Shown here one piece after another: positions 23,843-34,300 of a DNA stretch of 64,000 nt. This DNA comes from Bacteroidales bacterium (lineage in GTDB: Bacteria > Bacteroidota > Bacteroidia > Bacteroidales > P3), in NCBI GenBank assembly GCA_017962615.1, contig JAGCUZ010000028.1:1-64000 (forward strand), written 5' to 3'. Position 1 is the stretch's first letter. Each line of letters starts with the position of its first letter. The notes beneath the pieces were generated by a model. The model ran no database searches. It saw only the letters and a program-made list of their open reading frames with translations, and was not told the DNA's origin. Position numbers and translations under genes: made by a program.

Positions 23843-26800
23843 ATGAAAAGGGGTTGTTTTTTGTTCGTGTTGTTGGTTGCAGTGTCATGGCCGTTGACGA
23901 TGGTCAACGGCCAGACGGCACGCTACGACACAGGGTTTGAGACGTCGGCGGATGCGGCCGACTGGGTGCTTGAGAACGGCACCATGGCAAACAAGTGGCA
24001 CATAGGAGGAGCAGCCCACAGCAGCGGCTCGCGAGGACTCTATATATCGTGCGACAACGGCCGGACGAACACTTATGCCAACAGCACCCAGGGGCCAGTG
24101 TATGCCTACCATGACTTTACTTGGAACGGCGGAGAATGTGGAATAAAGTACGACTGGCGTTGCTATGCAGAATCCTATTATGACTTTGCACGGGCATTTA
24201 TAGTACCACAAACGCAGACCTTTACTGCCGGGGTGTACCCGGGCAACATAAGAACCAGCTACGACTTTGCGCAGGAGTTGTTCCTGCAGCAAGGCTGGTA
24301 TGAAGTGGCCACCATGAGATTGCTGTGCGGCAACGCAGACTGGAGCCATGAGATAAAAGCGGTGGACCTGCCCCGAGGCAACTGGCGGTTGGTGTTTATG
24401 TGGGCCAACGACACAGGGAGCGTGTTCAATCCAGCTGCCGCCATAGACAATGTATCGATAGGATGCCCCATATGCCTTAGGCCCGACAACCTTAGATTCA
24501 GGAATATCACGGACGACTCGTGCACGGTTGTGTGGGACAACGAAAGCCATGCGCGCAGCTGGGTTGTGGAGTGGGCCGACACCGACTTTGCACCAATGAC
24601 AGGAGCCGCCAACATGGTGCACACGACGGCATCGCGCTGTAGAATAGGCGGTTTGAGCCCAAACACGAAATACTGGGTGCATGTAACCAAGGTGTGCGAC
24701 GAGGGCGAGACCTCACCCTCGACGCAAGACACTTTCACCACATGCTGCCAGCGCCTCACACGTCAGGACTTGCCGTACGTGTATGGGTTTGAAGCAGGCT
24801 ACACGTACAGCACATATTTGCCCTATACAAAACACCCCTGCTGGAACCTATTCCCTATAAGTATTACCACCGAAATGCTGAGGGCTGCCGACGGCACATC
24901 GACAAACGCGCTGTGCCTGAACGGGAACCAAGTTGCCGTTATGCCCATATACGAGGGCGACATGTCGGACCTGATGCTTACATTCTCGGTGCTTAACAAA
25001 AACACGCAGCCCGCCTGCAAGCTCTCGGTAGGCCTTTTGAGCGACCGTGAGGATGCGTCGACCTATATACCGATGCAATATGTCAGCATAGACAAGCCTC
25101 GTGGTTGGAAAGAGTATAATGTGGCATTGACGGGCTTCCCGTCGCACGGCTACACGCTGGCGATAAAGAACGAAAGAGGATACGGCAACCTGCCGATATG
25201 GCTTGACGATGTAAAGCTAAGCGTGGCCGCGCAGTGCCCCTTTGTCGAGGACTTGAAAGCCGACACGGTGTCGGCCTCGTCGGCGTATGTCACATGGAAA
25301 CTGAGTCCTGGCTTTGCCGATAACAGTCCAAGCTACAGGGTTACATATACCGACACCAGCGGCAGGCACAGCATAACAGTGAACACAACACACGTGCTGC
25401 TGAGCGGCCTGGAGCCAAGCACACGGTATAACGTGGAGGTCCAAGCCGACTGCGGACAGCACCAAGGCGACAGCGCCACCGTGGAGTTCCGCACGAAGTG
25501 TCCGCGCGAGGAATGGAGCGGTGTGCCTGGGACCGACACAACGACAAGCCGCATGTGGGAAATACCGCACTCGTTCTCGGGCAACAGCGTGTCGCAGTCG
25601 ATATTCCAGGCCTCCACATTGACAGCCATGGGGCTGAGCGAGGGATATATAGACGGCTGCACATTCTCGTGGTTCGACAATGGCGACGCTATGGAGCCGA
25701 TATGCATATACATCGACACCACAACGATGGATGCCTACCGCGGAGCACAGTCGAAAAGGTTTTTGTCCGTGGCCGCGGAGCACCGCTGCTATTCGGGTGT
25801 GCACGTCCCCAACACCCGTGGAGTGAGGGAATACGTGTTTGACGAACCGTTTTTATGGGATGGCGTGTCAAACATAGTGCTTACAACGATAATGAACACC
25901 GCCCTTTACGGCTCGACATCGCGCAGATACAACGCCGTGAGCTGTCTGGCATCGGACACGGCGACGATACTTGCCGTGTTGCCCACCGCTTATTACGACT
26001 CCGTGCCCGACACGGCAACGAGGGCTTTCAAGCGTCTGCCCTACACAACATTCAGGACGATGTGCAATGAAGACGATGTGTGCATGGCACCCCTGCTGAC
26101 GGTGGACAAGGTGGAGGCCAACAGTGTGAGACTTGTTTGGGCCCCTGGGTTCAGGGAGACACAATGGAGGTTGGAATCAAAGGCGGTCAACGGCAACTGG
26201 ACAACAGATATACCCTCGACAACAGCAAGGAGCTACACCTACAACTCGTTGCAGCCAAACACCACCTACCATTTCAGGCTTATGGGCATCTGTGCGGACG
26301 GTACAAACATGAACTATTACGATACTGTTACGGTGACAATAGGCTGTGGCAAGGCTCCATTGCCCGTGGCCAACGACTTTGAATGCTGCTCCGGCACCAG
26401 ACTGATAAACATACCGCCATGTTGGCAAGGCCATTCCACAATGAGAAACTCGACAGAGATTAGCACCCCGCATATACACGACATGCAGGTATACGGCGGG
26501 ACGAACGCCATGTATCTCTCGTCGACACATGAGACGTACTCCTACCTGACATTGCCCATACCTGACGCTCCTATAGACAGCCTCGTGCTTTCGTTTGACC
26601 TGTACTGGTATGACACGCTGTGCAGCCACGAATTGCAAGTTGGCGTCATGGATGATGCCTCCGACTATTGGTCGTTCACCACAGTGGCAGAGGTGACCAA
26701 CAATCAAACAGGTACATGGACACCCGTCGACGTGCCACTGTCGCCATACACTGGCAACGGCAAATATATAACACTAATGTCGCCTATGTGGGGAAGTGGA

Positions 26801-28267
26801 TACCCCGTTATCGACAACGTATACCTGGACTATCCTGCGAGCTGTCCCCGGCCAGCAGGCATGAGGGTGTCGGGTATAAGCAGAACATCGGTGGAAGTGT
26901 CGTGGGACGGCGACAGTACAGAGATGCTTGTATACTACGGGGCGCAGGGCTTCACGCTAGGCACGGGACGCATCCTGTCAACCTACGACAGCAGTGCAGT
27001 GATTGGAGGACTCAGCGCCGACACCGCCTATGACTTCTATTTCCAGCGTGTTTGCGCCACGGGCGACTCGTCGAGGACTGTGGGACCATTGAGAGCGACA
27101 CCGGGACAGTGGGTGGCGAAGCCTAACCGCGATGAATATCTGACGATGTGCGACGGCATAATATACGATGACGGACCATCAACAGGCTATTACAGCAACA
27201 GCCAACTGACGGTGTTGCGCATTACACCCGAAGATACAGACCACGTATTATTGGTACACGGCACGTTCCAAGGCGACGGTATAAACGACTTCCTGCGTGT
27301 ACACAGCGGCCTGCAACCCGACTCCAACAACATGCTTTTTTCGTCGACCAGCGGAATGTCGACAGACGTTGGACCATTCATGTCAATTGACAGCACAGGA
27401 GGCTTTACAATGATATTCTACGCCGATACAATATATGCCAGTACAGGCTTTGAACTGCATGTGCAGTGCATGCCAAAGAGAGGCGAGGCATGCACACCTG
27501 TCAGGTACCCTTCGGTACAAACTTTAACACAGACTTCGGCCACCGTGGTCTGGCGGGACACCGGGCTGTTCCAGCTGTCGTACAAGTCGGAGAACGACAC
27601 ACAGTGGCTCGACAGCATGTTGGTGGCTGCATCGCAATACAAGTTTCAACGACTCGAAAGGGGCTGCATATATGATTGGAAGGTACGACGCGTGTGTGCC
27701 GTTAACACTTTCAGCGAATGGAGTTATGGAAGGTTTGCGACAGGCTCCCCCTGCGAGAAACCCGACGGCATATCGGCAAGCAATATCACTGAGACTGAAG
27801 CAACAATAGACTGGAACCCATCACAGAACAGCAGCCGCTGGAAAGTGCGGATAGTGGGAGGCGGGCGCGTATTCGACACCATCGTGAGCGAGCACCCTGT
27901 AACCGTGAACACATTGCGGCCAGGATCCACCTATATGGCTATGGTGAAGACTGTATGCACCTACTACAACAGCGTATTTTCCGACACCGCCATGTTCAGA
28001 ACGCTTGGCTCTGGTGTGGAGGAAGCATCGCTGGCTAGCCGCTTCACTGAAGTGATGCCCAATCCCGCCACGGATCAAGTTACGGTTATTAGTAGTTTTA
28101 CTATCAACAGGATAGAGGTGTACACCGTGGCGGGCACGCTGGTCGAGACCATAGGCCTGAAGGCCAACACCGGTGTGATCGACACCTCGCGCTGGCCCAA
28201 GGGTGCCTACATCCTCCGCGTCCGCACCTCGCACGGCGACACTGCCAAGCGCCTCGTGGTGCAATAG
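23843..28267 (+). CDS. Large T9SS surface protein with Fn3, jelly-roll and CUB-like domains
   Basis: A 1,474-residue secreted protein. The ATG at 23843 starts a signal peptide (MKRGCFLFVLLVAVSW); a TTG two codons earlier is less likely. Jelly-roll/MAM-like 'choice-of-anchor' modules alternate with fibronectin type III domains that begin CxRPxxLR/CPRPAGMRVSG and contain LSPNTKYWVHVTKVC-type strands (~200-300, ~460-550, ~735-830, ~1000-1090, ~1215-1390). A CUB-like stretch follows YLTMCDGIIYDDGPSTGYY (~1100-1205). The last ~80 residues are a T9SS type A tail (MPNPATDQVTV, GAYILRVRTSHGDTAKRLVV). Module order resembles the N-terminal part of the giant protein at 31362. Most of the gene is less GC-rich than its final ~150 bp. 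The ligand is unknown; adhesion or glycan binding would be a guess. Confidence 0.83.
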   Translation: MKRGCFLFVLLVAVSWPLTMVNGQTARYDTGFETSADAADWVLENGTMANKWHIGGAAHSSGSRGLYISCDNGRTNTYANSTQGPVYAYHDFTWNGGECGIKYDWRCYAESYYDFARAFIVPQTQTFTAGVYPGNIRTSYDFAQELFLQQGWYEVATMRLLCGNADWSHEIKAVDLPRGNWRLVFMWANDTGSVFNPAAAIDNVSIGCPICLRPDNLRFRNITDDSCTVVWDNESHARSWVVEWADTDFAPMTGAANMVHTTASRCRIGGLSPNTKYWVHVTKVCDEGETSPSTQDTFTTCCQRLTRQDLPYVYGFEAGYTYSTYLPYTKHPCWNLFPISITTEMLRAADGTSTNALCLNGNQVAVMPIYEGDMSDLMLTFSVLNKNTQPACKLSVGLLSDREDASTYIPMQYVSIDKPRGWKEYNVALTGFPSHGYTLAIKNERGYGNLPIWLDDVKLSVAAQCPFVEDLKADTVSASSAYVTWKLSPGFADNSPSYRVTYTDTSGRHSITVNTTHVLLSGLEPSTRYNVEVQADCGQHQGDSATVEFRTKCPREEWSGVPGTDTTTSRMWEIPHSFSGNSVSQSIFQASTLTAMGLSEGYIDGCTFSWFDNGDAMEPICIYIDTTTMDAYRGAQSKRFLSVAAEHRCYSGVHVPNTRGVREYVFDEPFLWDGVSNIVLTTIMNTALYGSTSRRYNAVSCLASDTATILAVLPTAYYDSVPDTATRAFKRLPYTTFRTMCNEDDVCMAPLLTVDKVEANSVRLVWAPGFRETQWRLESKAVNGNWTTDIPSTTARSYTYNSLQPNTTYHFRLMGICADGTNMNYYDTVTVTIGCGKAPLPVANDFECCSGTRLINIPPCWQGHSTMRNSTEISTPHIHDMQVYGGTNAMYLSSTHETYSYLTLPIPDAPIDSLVLSFDLYWYDTLCSHELQVGVMDDASDYWSFTTVAEVTNNQTGTWTPVDVPLSPYTGNGKYITLMSPMWGSGYPVIDNVYLDYPASCPRPAGMRVSGISRTSVEVSWDGDSTEMLVYYGAQGFTLGTGRILSTYDSSAVIGGLSADTAYDFYFQRVCATGDSSRTVGPLRATPGQWVAKPNRDEYLTMCDGIIYDDGPSTGYYSNSQLTVLRITPEDTDHVLLVHGTFQGDGINDFLRVHSGLQPDSNNMLFSSTSGMSTDVGPFMSIDSTGGFTMIFYADTIYASTGFELHVQCMPKRGEACTPVRYPSVQTLTQTSATVVWRDTGLFQLSYKSENDTQWLDSMLVAASQYKFQRLERGCIYDWKVRRVCAVNTFSEWSYGRFATGSPCEKPDGISASNITETEATIDWNPSQNSSRWKVRIVGGGRVFDTIVSEHPVTVNTLRPGSTYMAMVKTVCTYYNSVFSDTAMFRTLGSGVEEASLASRFTEVMPNPATDQVTVISSFTINRIEVYTVAGTLVETIGLKANTGVIDTSRWPKGAYILRVRTSHGDTAKRLVVQ

Positions 28268-28269
28268 GT

Positions 28270-28293
28270 ATTGTCGCGTACCTAAAGGCATGC
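28270..28293. repeat. REP-like hairpin
   Basis: ATTGTC followed by GCGTACC-TAAA-GGCATGC lies just after the stop codon of the large T9SS protein gene. It is one base change from the perfect stem at 290-307. Confidence 0.45.
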
Positions 28294-28311
28294 ATGTTCA
28301 TGCAAACCAAG

Positions 28312-28344
28312 TAGCCAGCCAATTCATTGGCTGGCTATCTTTTT
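28312..28344 (+). terminator. Intrinsic terminator after the large T9SS gene
   Basis: A perfect 12-bp stem (28312-28323 with 28326-28337, core AGCCAGCC) with a TC loop is followed by TCTTTTTC. It also lies downstream of mnmA on the other strand and may serve both convergent genes. Confidence 0.85.
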
Positions 28345-28401
28345 CATGCCACGCCGTGGCATTTACTTAGACACTACCACGGCGCACTATGAAACGGCGG
28401 T

Positions 28402-29472
28402 TTAGCAAATCATGCCGGAGGCCACGACGAGGTGGGCGTCGCGGTCGTAGATGGTGGCGTACTGCCCGGCGGCGATGCCTTGCAGCTTGCCGTCGGACTC
28501 GATCCTGACGCCAGAGCCGTCGACGCATAGGCGTCCGCGTGTGAACTCGGGCGTGTGCCGTATCTTGAAGGTTACTTCGACGGAGCCTTCGCCGGGCTCC
28601 AGATGCCAGATGTCCTTGCTGAGGTAGCGCAGGCCTGCCAGTGGCACCACGTTGCCGTACTGCGCCTCGCAGCCGTAGCCGCGCGACACATAGATTACGT
28701 TGGCGTCGATGTCTTTCTTTATCACGAACCAGGGTCCGCCGCCCAGGCCCAGCCCTTTGCGCTGCCCTATGGTGTGGAACCAGTAGCCGCGGTGGGTGCC
28801 CAGCACCTTGCCGGTCTCGAGCTCGACGACGGGGCCCTCGCACTCGCCGAGGTGGCGGCGCAGGAAGTCGTTGTAGTTTATCTTGCCGAGGAAGCAGATG
28901 CCCTGGCTGTCCTTGCGCTCGGCGCACGGCATGGCTGCTCGGCGCGCTATGTCGCGCACCTCGTGTTTAGGCAGGTGGCCTATGGGGAAGCAGAGCTTCT
29001 TGATTTGCCAGTACTCCAGCTGCGAGAGGAAGTCGGTTTGGTCTTTGGCGGCATCGGCTGCCGTGGCGAGGAAGACGGTGCCGTCGACGGTGGCAGTGCG
29101 GGCATAGTGGCCCGTGGCGGTGCTGTCGTAGTCTTTGCCGTAGCGCTGTTCGAAGGCTCCGAACTTGATGAGCCTGTTGCACATCAAGTCGGGGTTTGGG
29201 GTGAGGCCTTTCTTGACGGTGGCGATGGTGTAGGCGACCACGTTGTCCCAGTACTCGCGGTGGAGGTCGACGACCTCGAGGCGGCAGCCGTAACGGTGTG
29301 CCAGCCACTGGGCAATCTCGATGTCCTCCTCGGCGGGGCAGTCCATCAGCTCGCCTTTCTCGTCGGAGCCTATACGTATGTAGAACAGGTCGGGGTTGCA
29401 GCCCTGCTCCTTGAGCAGATGCACGGCAACCGAGCTGTCGACGCCTCCTGAGACCAATGCAGCGATGTTCAT
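28402..29472 (-). CDS. mnmA: tRNA-specific 2-thiouridylase
   Basis: A 356-residue MnmA, which thiolates U34 of tRNA-Lys, -Glu and -Gln using persulfide sulfur from an IscS-type relay. The PP-loop SGGVDSSVA is at residues 8-16. The two catalytic cysteines are in [11 protein letters not shown] (~101) and the GICFLG motif (~190). The nucleotide/tRNA-binding TGHYAR and [17 protein letters not shown] segments are present. Length is normal (~360). It converges on the large T9SS gene with a terminator between. An AT-rich repeat element lies directly upstream of its start codon. Confidence 0.96.
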   Translation of the reverse strand: MNIAALVSGGVDSSVAVHLLKEQGCNPDLFYIRIGSDEKGELMDCPAEEDIEIAQWLAHRYGCRLEVVDLHREYWDNVVAYTIATVKKGLTPNPDLMCNRLIKFGAFEQRYGKDYDSTATGHYARTATVDGTVFLATAADAAKDQTDFLSQLEYWQIKKLCFPIGHLPKHEVRDIARRAAMPCAERKDSQGICFLGKINYNDFLRRHLGECEGPVVELETGKVLGTHRGYWFHTIGQRKGLGLGGGPWFVIKKDIDANVIYVSRGYGCEAQYGNVVPLAGLRYLSKDIWHLEPGEGSVEVTFKIRHTPEFTRGRLCVDGSGVRIESDGKLQGIAAGQYATIYDRDAHLVVASGMIC

Positions 29473-29473
29473 G

Positions 29474-29521
29474 AAGTTTTAATTATTAGTTCTAAGTTTT
29501 AAGGTATAAGTGGCTGGCGCG
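29474..29521. repeat. AT-rich gene-boundary element, copy 2
   Basis: The plus strand carries ATTATTAGTTCTAAGTTTTA and then GTGGCTGGCGCG. It abuts the mnmA start codon and matches the element at 31224-31267 upstream of the flippase start. Confidence 0.7.
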
Positions 29522-29561
29522 AACAGGGGCCTTGTTTTTTGGGCTCTAGTATTTCTCCTTT

Positions 29562-29652
29562 TTTATCCGTCAGATTTTAAAAGATTGTGAAAGAGTTGTG
29601 ATTGCGGGCCTTGTTTATCCGTCAGATTTTAAAAGATTGTGAAAGAGTTGTG
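29562..29652. repeat. 39-bp direct repeat, two copies
   Basis: Identical 39-base copies at 29562-29600 and 29614-29652 (beginning TTTATCCGTCAG) are separated by 13 bases in the mnmA-flippase gap. There is no coding potential. Confidence 0.85.
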
Positions 29653-29665
29653 TTTGTTTGAGTGG

Positions 29666-29719
29666 CTCTAGTATGTCTAGTGGTTCTAGTAGACCTAGTA
29701 GTTCTAGTATTTCTAGTGG
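29666..29719. repeat. 9-bp tandem repeat, six units of NNCTAGTNN
   Basis: Six consecutive 9-base units share the core CTAGT with variable edges. The last unit contains the TAG stop codon of the flippase gene (29713-29715), so unit gain or loss could shift or extend the reading frame's end. Confidence 0.8.
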
Positions 29720-31218
29720 GTATTAAGTTTAAGGAGTTTGGATAGGATCTGGTTGATGTCGGGCGAGAGCTTGCTTTTGTAGATTGCTACGATACCTACG
29801 ACGACAAGCAGCAGCGTCTTCAGTAAGGCGTTGGCGAGCATGGCCGCGGTGCCGTCGCCCCAGAGCGGCTCGACGCCGACACTCCACAGGTAGTTGAGGA
29901 CGAAGAGGGCCGCCATGATGAGCACCGCCCATAGCTGCTGCCTGGAGAAGAGGCTGACCTTGAGGCGCCAGCCCACGAACGACAGCAGCACCGCATAGAA
30001 CAGCACATAGGAGAGCAGCGTGGCGAGTGCGGCTCCGTTGATACCTGCTATGGGTATCAGTTTAATATTAAGCACGATGGCTGCCGCTGTGAGCAGCACG
30101 TTGAAGAACAGCGAGAAGACATAGTGGCGCGAGAAGTTGAGGGTGTCGAGGGCTATGCTGAACGAGGAGTAGACCACCTTGGCCATGCCCAGGATGAACA
30201 CCACCGTCATGCCGCCCGAGTATTCGTCGCCGTGGGGTATGATGCCGAAAAGGGCGTCGAGGTTGATCCAGATGATATAGAATATCATGAGCGACACTAT
30301 AAGCTGGTGGAGCGACACCTGCTGCGTAAGACGGTTCACCTCGCGCCAGTCGTCGTCTTTCACGGCGTTGGCCACCTTGGGGCGCGATATGGCACCCAGC
30401 GAGCGGTAGGGCACCTCGACGATATTGGCTATATAGAACGCAATGGTGTAGACACCGGTGAGGGCCAACCCCGTCTTGGCCCCTAAGAGCAGCGAGTTGA
30501 TGAGCTGCACGTTGGCGGCCAGTGCCGTGACGGTCATGAGCAGGGTGTAGAGCACCAGGTCTTTCCACACGCGGCGGTCGACACCCTTGAAATCTATCCT
30601 AAGGCTTACCTTGCCGAGGCTGAGCAAGTAGAACAGGTTCAGTAGCATTGCCAGGCCGTAGGAGCCGCAGAAGAGCAGCACGAAGGCGTCGAGCCCTATC
30701 ACGCCGTGTCCGTAGAGGAGGTAGCATACAAGGTTGAAGAGCCTGATGCCCACCTCGCGCACCGCCTTGGGCACCGCTATGCGCATGAGTACGCTTGCAT
30801 TGGTCTCGAAGACGGTGAGATAGAGGGCGAAGAAGGTGAGCGGCAAGAGCAGGTAGAGGTAGTCGACGATAAGAGGCGACTGCTGGCTGTAGGCTTCGAC
30901 GATGCCGCCCTTGAACAGCAGCACTATGGCTGTTACGATGGCAAAGCCTATGAAGGGCAGCAGCAGCGTGAGGCCGAAGAGGCCGTGGTTGCGGTTGCCG
31001 TCCTTGAACCAGGGGAAGAAGCGGATGATGGAGGAGTTGGTGCCCAGCTGCGCTATGCTCGACAGGAGCATGGAGGCATCGACCATCACTCGCGTGAGGC
31101 CTATCTCCTCCTGCGTGAGGCAGTCGGTGAGCACGAAGAAGGTGGTGAAGAAACCTATCGCCACGCCAATGTAGTTGGCCACCGCTCCTTTTATGCTCTG
31201 CCGTGCTATGATGCCCAT
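29713..31218 (-). CDS. Polysaccharide flippase-like membrane protein (MOP superfamily)
   Basis: A 501-residue integral membrane protein with about 12-14 hydrophobic segments over its whole length. It starts with the IKGAVANYIGVAIGF segment typical of lipopolysaccharide/O-antigen flippases of the Wzx type. Such proteins move undecaprenyl-linked sugars or similar lipids across the inner membrane. No glycosyltransferase genes are next to it, so the substrate is not indicated. It has its own upstream AT-rich element, and its 3' end runs into a 9-bp tandem repeat. In Bacteroidetes, single genes of this family often stand outside polysaccharide clusters. Confidence 0.85.
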   Translation of the reverse strand: MGIIARQSIKGAVANYIGVAIGFFTTFFVLTDCLTQEEIGLTRVMVDASMLLSSIAQLGTNSSIIRFFPWFKDGNRNHGLFGLTLLLPFIGFAIVTAIVLLFKGGIVEAYSQQSPLIVDYLYLLLPLTFFALYLTVFETNASVLMRIAVPKAVREVGIRLFNLVCYLLYGHGVIGLDAFVLLFCGSYGLAMLLNLFYLLSLGKVSLRIDFKGVDRRVWKDLVLYTLLMTVTALAANVQLINSLLLGAKTGLALTGVYTIAFYIANIVEVPYRSLGAISRPKVANAVKDDDWREVNRLTQQVSLHQLIVSLMIFYIIWINLDALFGIIPHGDEYSGGMTVVFILGMAKVVYSSFSIALDTLNFSRHYVFSLFFNVLLTAAAIVLNIKLIPIAGINGAALATLLSYVLFYAVLLSFVGWRLKVSLFSRQQLWAVLIMAALFVLNYLWSVGVEPLWGDGTAAMLANALLKTLLLVVVGIVAIYKSKLSPDINQILSKLLKLNTH

Positions 31219-31223
31219 AGGTT

Positions 31224-31309
31224 TGAGTTATTAGTTCTAAGTTTTAAGTTGTTAGTGGCTGACGCGGTTTTTAGTTATTAGTTTTAAGTTAAAAGTTCTA
31301 AGTGGCTTG
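31224..31309. repeat. AT-rich gene-boundary element, copies 3 and 4
   Basis: Copy 3 (31224-31267) reads TTATTAGTTCTAAGTTTTAA then GTGGCTGACGCGG. A degenerate copy (31270-31309) follows in tandem. A short inverted piece (CCACTTAGAACTTAGG) lies at 31331-31346, just before the giant gene's stop codon. Confidence 0.65.
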
Positions 31310-31361
31310 GCAGGTTGAGGACTGCGGGGGCCACTTAGAACTTAGGGGTTGTAACTATACA

Positions 31362-34300
31362 CTATCGTTTTATCACTCTCCTGACCGATACGCCGCCTGC
31401 GGTGGTTATACGCAGGGTGTAGTGGCCTGACGGGAGTGCCGAGAGGTCGAGCGGCAGCTTGTCGGTGGCCAGGCCTGCACTGCTGCCAGTCGTGGATACA
31501 CAACGGCCGTTGACGTCGAACACCTCGACACGCTGTACACCCTCGCCCTCGACGGTTATGCGGCCCAGCGTCGGGTTGGGATAGACGGAGAGCGATGCTT
31601 CGACCTCGGGGTTGTCGATGCCGTCGCGCAGTATGCAGAGGAGCAAGGTGCGCGTGCTGTCGCAGCCGTCGGCGGTCTTGTAGGTCACGGTGTAGACGCC
31701 GCTGCTCACGAAGGTCTCGACCTCCCACCAGTAGGAACTGTAGGCGGTGTCGACCACGGTATCGTGGGTGCTGTGGCCCATGGTGAGCTGCAGCGTGCGT
31801 ATGCTGTCGCAGCCTTCGGCGTTACGTCCCATGGCCAGCGTGCGCTCGGCCGAGGCATAGAAGGTCTGGCCGTTGAACCAAGTGAAGCTGTCGCAGCCGT
31901 GCACCATGTCGGTTATCAGCGAGCTGTGGCGTATGGTGATGGCCGTCTCGACGATGCTGTCGCAGCCGTTGGCGGCGACGAGGGTATCGCGGCGTACGGT
32001 CGACTGGGTGTAGCGCGTGCCATCGGTCCATACGTAGCGGTCGCAGGCCGACACCTGGCTGCTCTCGATAGAGCCCTGACGTATGTGTATGGAGAGTGTG
32101 AAGGTGCTGTCGCATCCGGCGGCATTGACGAGGCCGCCGTAGTTGAGCGTGGCATCGGAGGTGTAGACCGTGCCGTTCCAGCTATAGCTGCCGCACTCGT
32201 CGACGGTCATGTAGCCTGCCGACGACGAGGCTGCCACCAAGGTGCAGTTCACTATGCTGTCGCAGCCGTTGAGCGCCGTGACCGTGTCGGACACCGTGCC
32301 GGCATCGTTGAAGATGATGCCACGCCACGACACAGGATAATGCGGCTCGCACACCACGGTGTCGTGGTTGACAGTGAGCGACTCGGTTATCTCGAGCACA
32401 AGCACCATGACGCTGTCGCAGCCTGCATAGGAGAGCAGGCGGCGCTGCTCGACGGTGCTGTAGGTGTAGGTGTTACCGTCGCTCCACACATAGCTGTTGC
32501 AGGCCTTGACGCTGTCGATGGTCAGCGAGGCGTTGCTCACGGTGATGAGCGTCACCACCATGCTGTCGCAGCCGTTGCGTGCCACGAAGGTGTCTTGTAC
32601 CACCGTCGATGCATAGTAGCTGTTGCCGTGCCAGTGCAGGCTGTCGCAGCCCGCCAGGCGCGAGGTGTCGTGAGTGGACCTGTTCACTGCCAGCCGCATG
32701 GTGACGATGCTGTCGCAGCCCGTCGACGCCACGAAGTTCGACGTGTAGGTGCCGCTGTTGTAGTAGGGCATGCCGCCCCACACCAGCGAGTCGCACACTA
32801 TGAAGGCCTCATTGCGGAATATCGTGGTGTCGATGGTAAGCACTATCGCCACGTCGTTGGGACAGCCGTAGACCGTGGTGTCCATGTAGGAGAGCACCGT
32901 GCCGGCGAAGTACATGCTGTCGCGCCAGAGGAAGCTGTCGCAGGCGTGGATGGCCGAATCGGTGTGGAGGCTGCTGTGGAGCGTTATGACTGCCACATAC
33001 ACGCTGTCGCAGTGACCGCCAATAACATCGTGCACGGTGTCGACTATCGTCAGGCTTGTGACGCCGAGGGCGAAGTCGGCTGCCGTGTAGGTTCTCGAGC
33101 GCCACACGACGGTGTCGCAGCCCGACACCGACTCATAGGTGGTAACGCTTGCACACGACATATCCCATACGGCATACAGCGTGATGTCGGAGTTGAGCAT
33201 GACGACGTCGCCGTCGGAATAAGTGGGCGTGGTCTGCGATGCGCTGGTAGCCCAGCCGAGGAAGGCGTGGCCGCCGTTGGTGAAGGTGCACGAATCAAGC
33301 GTCAGCGCATTGCCGCTGCAGCCCATCTGGCGCGGCATCACGCCCTGGCCGCCGTTGGCGTTGAAGGTTACGTAGGCGTTGGGGATGATATGTATGCGTG
33401 CCACCACGACGCTGTCGCAGCCCGCGGTACTCGTGTAGGTGTGCTGCGCCACGGCGTCTTCGACATACAGGGTGCCGTTCCATGTAATGTTGCCGCAGCT
33501 TGTCATGTCGGTAGTGTCGCTGACAGAGTGGAGCACTCTCACACTTATCGTCACTACGCTGTCGCAGCCAACGGCGTTGGTCAGCGTGTCGTAGAGTGTG
33601 GTGTTAGCGACAATCTCATTGCCGCGCCACTCGTAGCTGTCGCATGCCGTCACGGCTCGTTCGGACGACGAGAGCGGCTTCACCGCGAGGCGGTTGGTCA
33701 CTATGCTGTCGCAGCCGTTGGCGGCCGTCAGGACGGTGTTGGCATCGCCCGCTTCGGTAAACAGAGAGCCGCGCCACGTGAGCGGGAGCGCCGAGGCGCA
33801 CACCGCCGTGTCGACGGTGTCGTAGGCCATTGGCCTGACGAACATGCGATGGGTGATGACGCTGTCGGTGCCGTCGAGGGCTATGTACAGGTCGGTCTGG
33901 TACAGCATCGTATCGGCAGCCACGGCACGGCAGACGACGGTGTCGACGGTGTCGTGCGTGTTGTACAGCACCTCAAGTCTGTAGAGTATCATGCTGTCGC
34001 AGCCTGCGGCATTGGTTATATGGAACACGCAGCTGTCGGGACGCGAGAACATGGTGTCGAGGAATTCGTGCGGCAGGTAGTTCTCCACGATGGTGTCGTA
34101 GATCACCGACGTGGTGTTCTGCAGCACGGTGACCGTCATGCTCACCACGCTGTCCTGTCCGCGGAGGCCACGCAGGGTGGCTGTCTGTGTGCCGGCATCG
34201 GCAAACTCCACGCCGTTCCACACCAGCGGCAATGCTGCGGGACAGACGGCGCTGTCGACCGCCACGTCAACGTTGAACCACACATGCAGGTTGACGCGCA

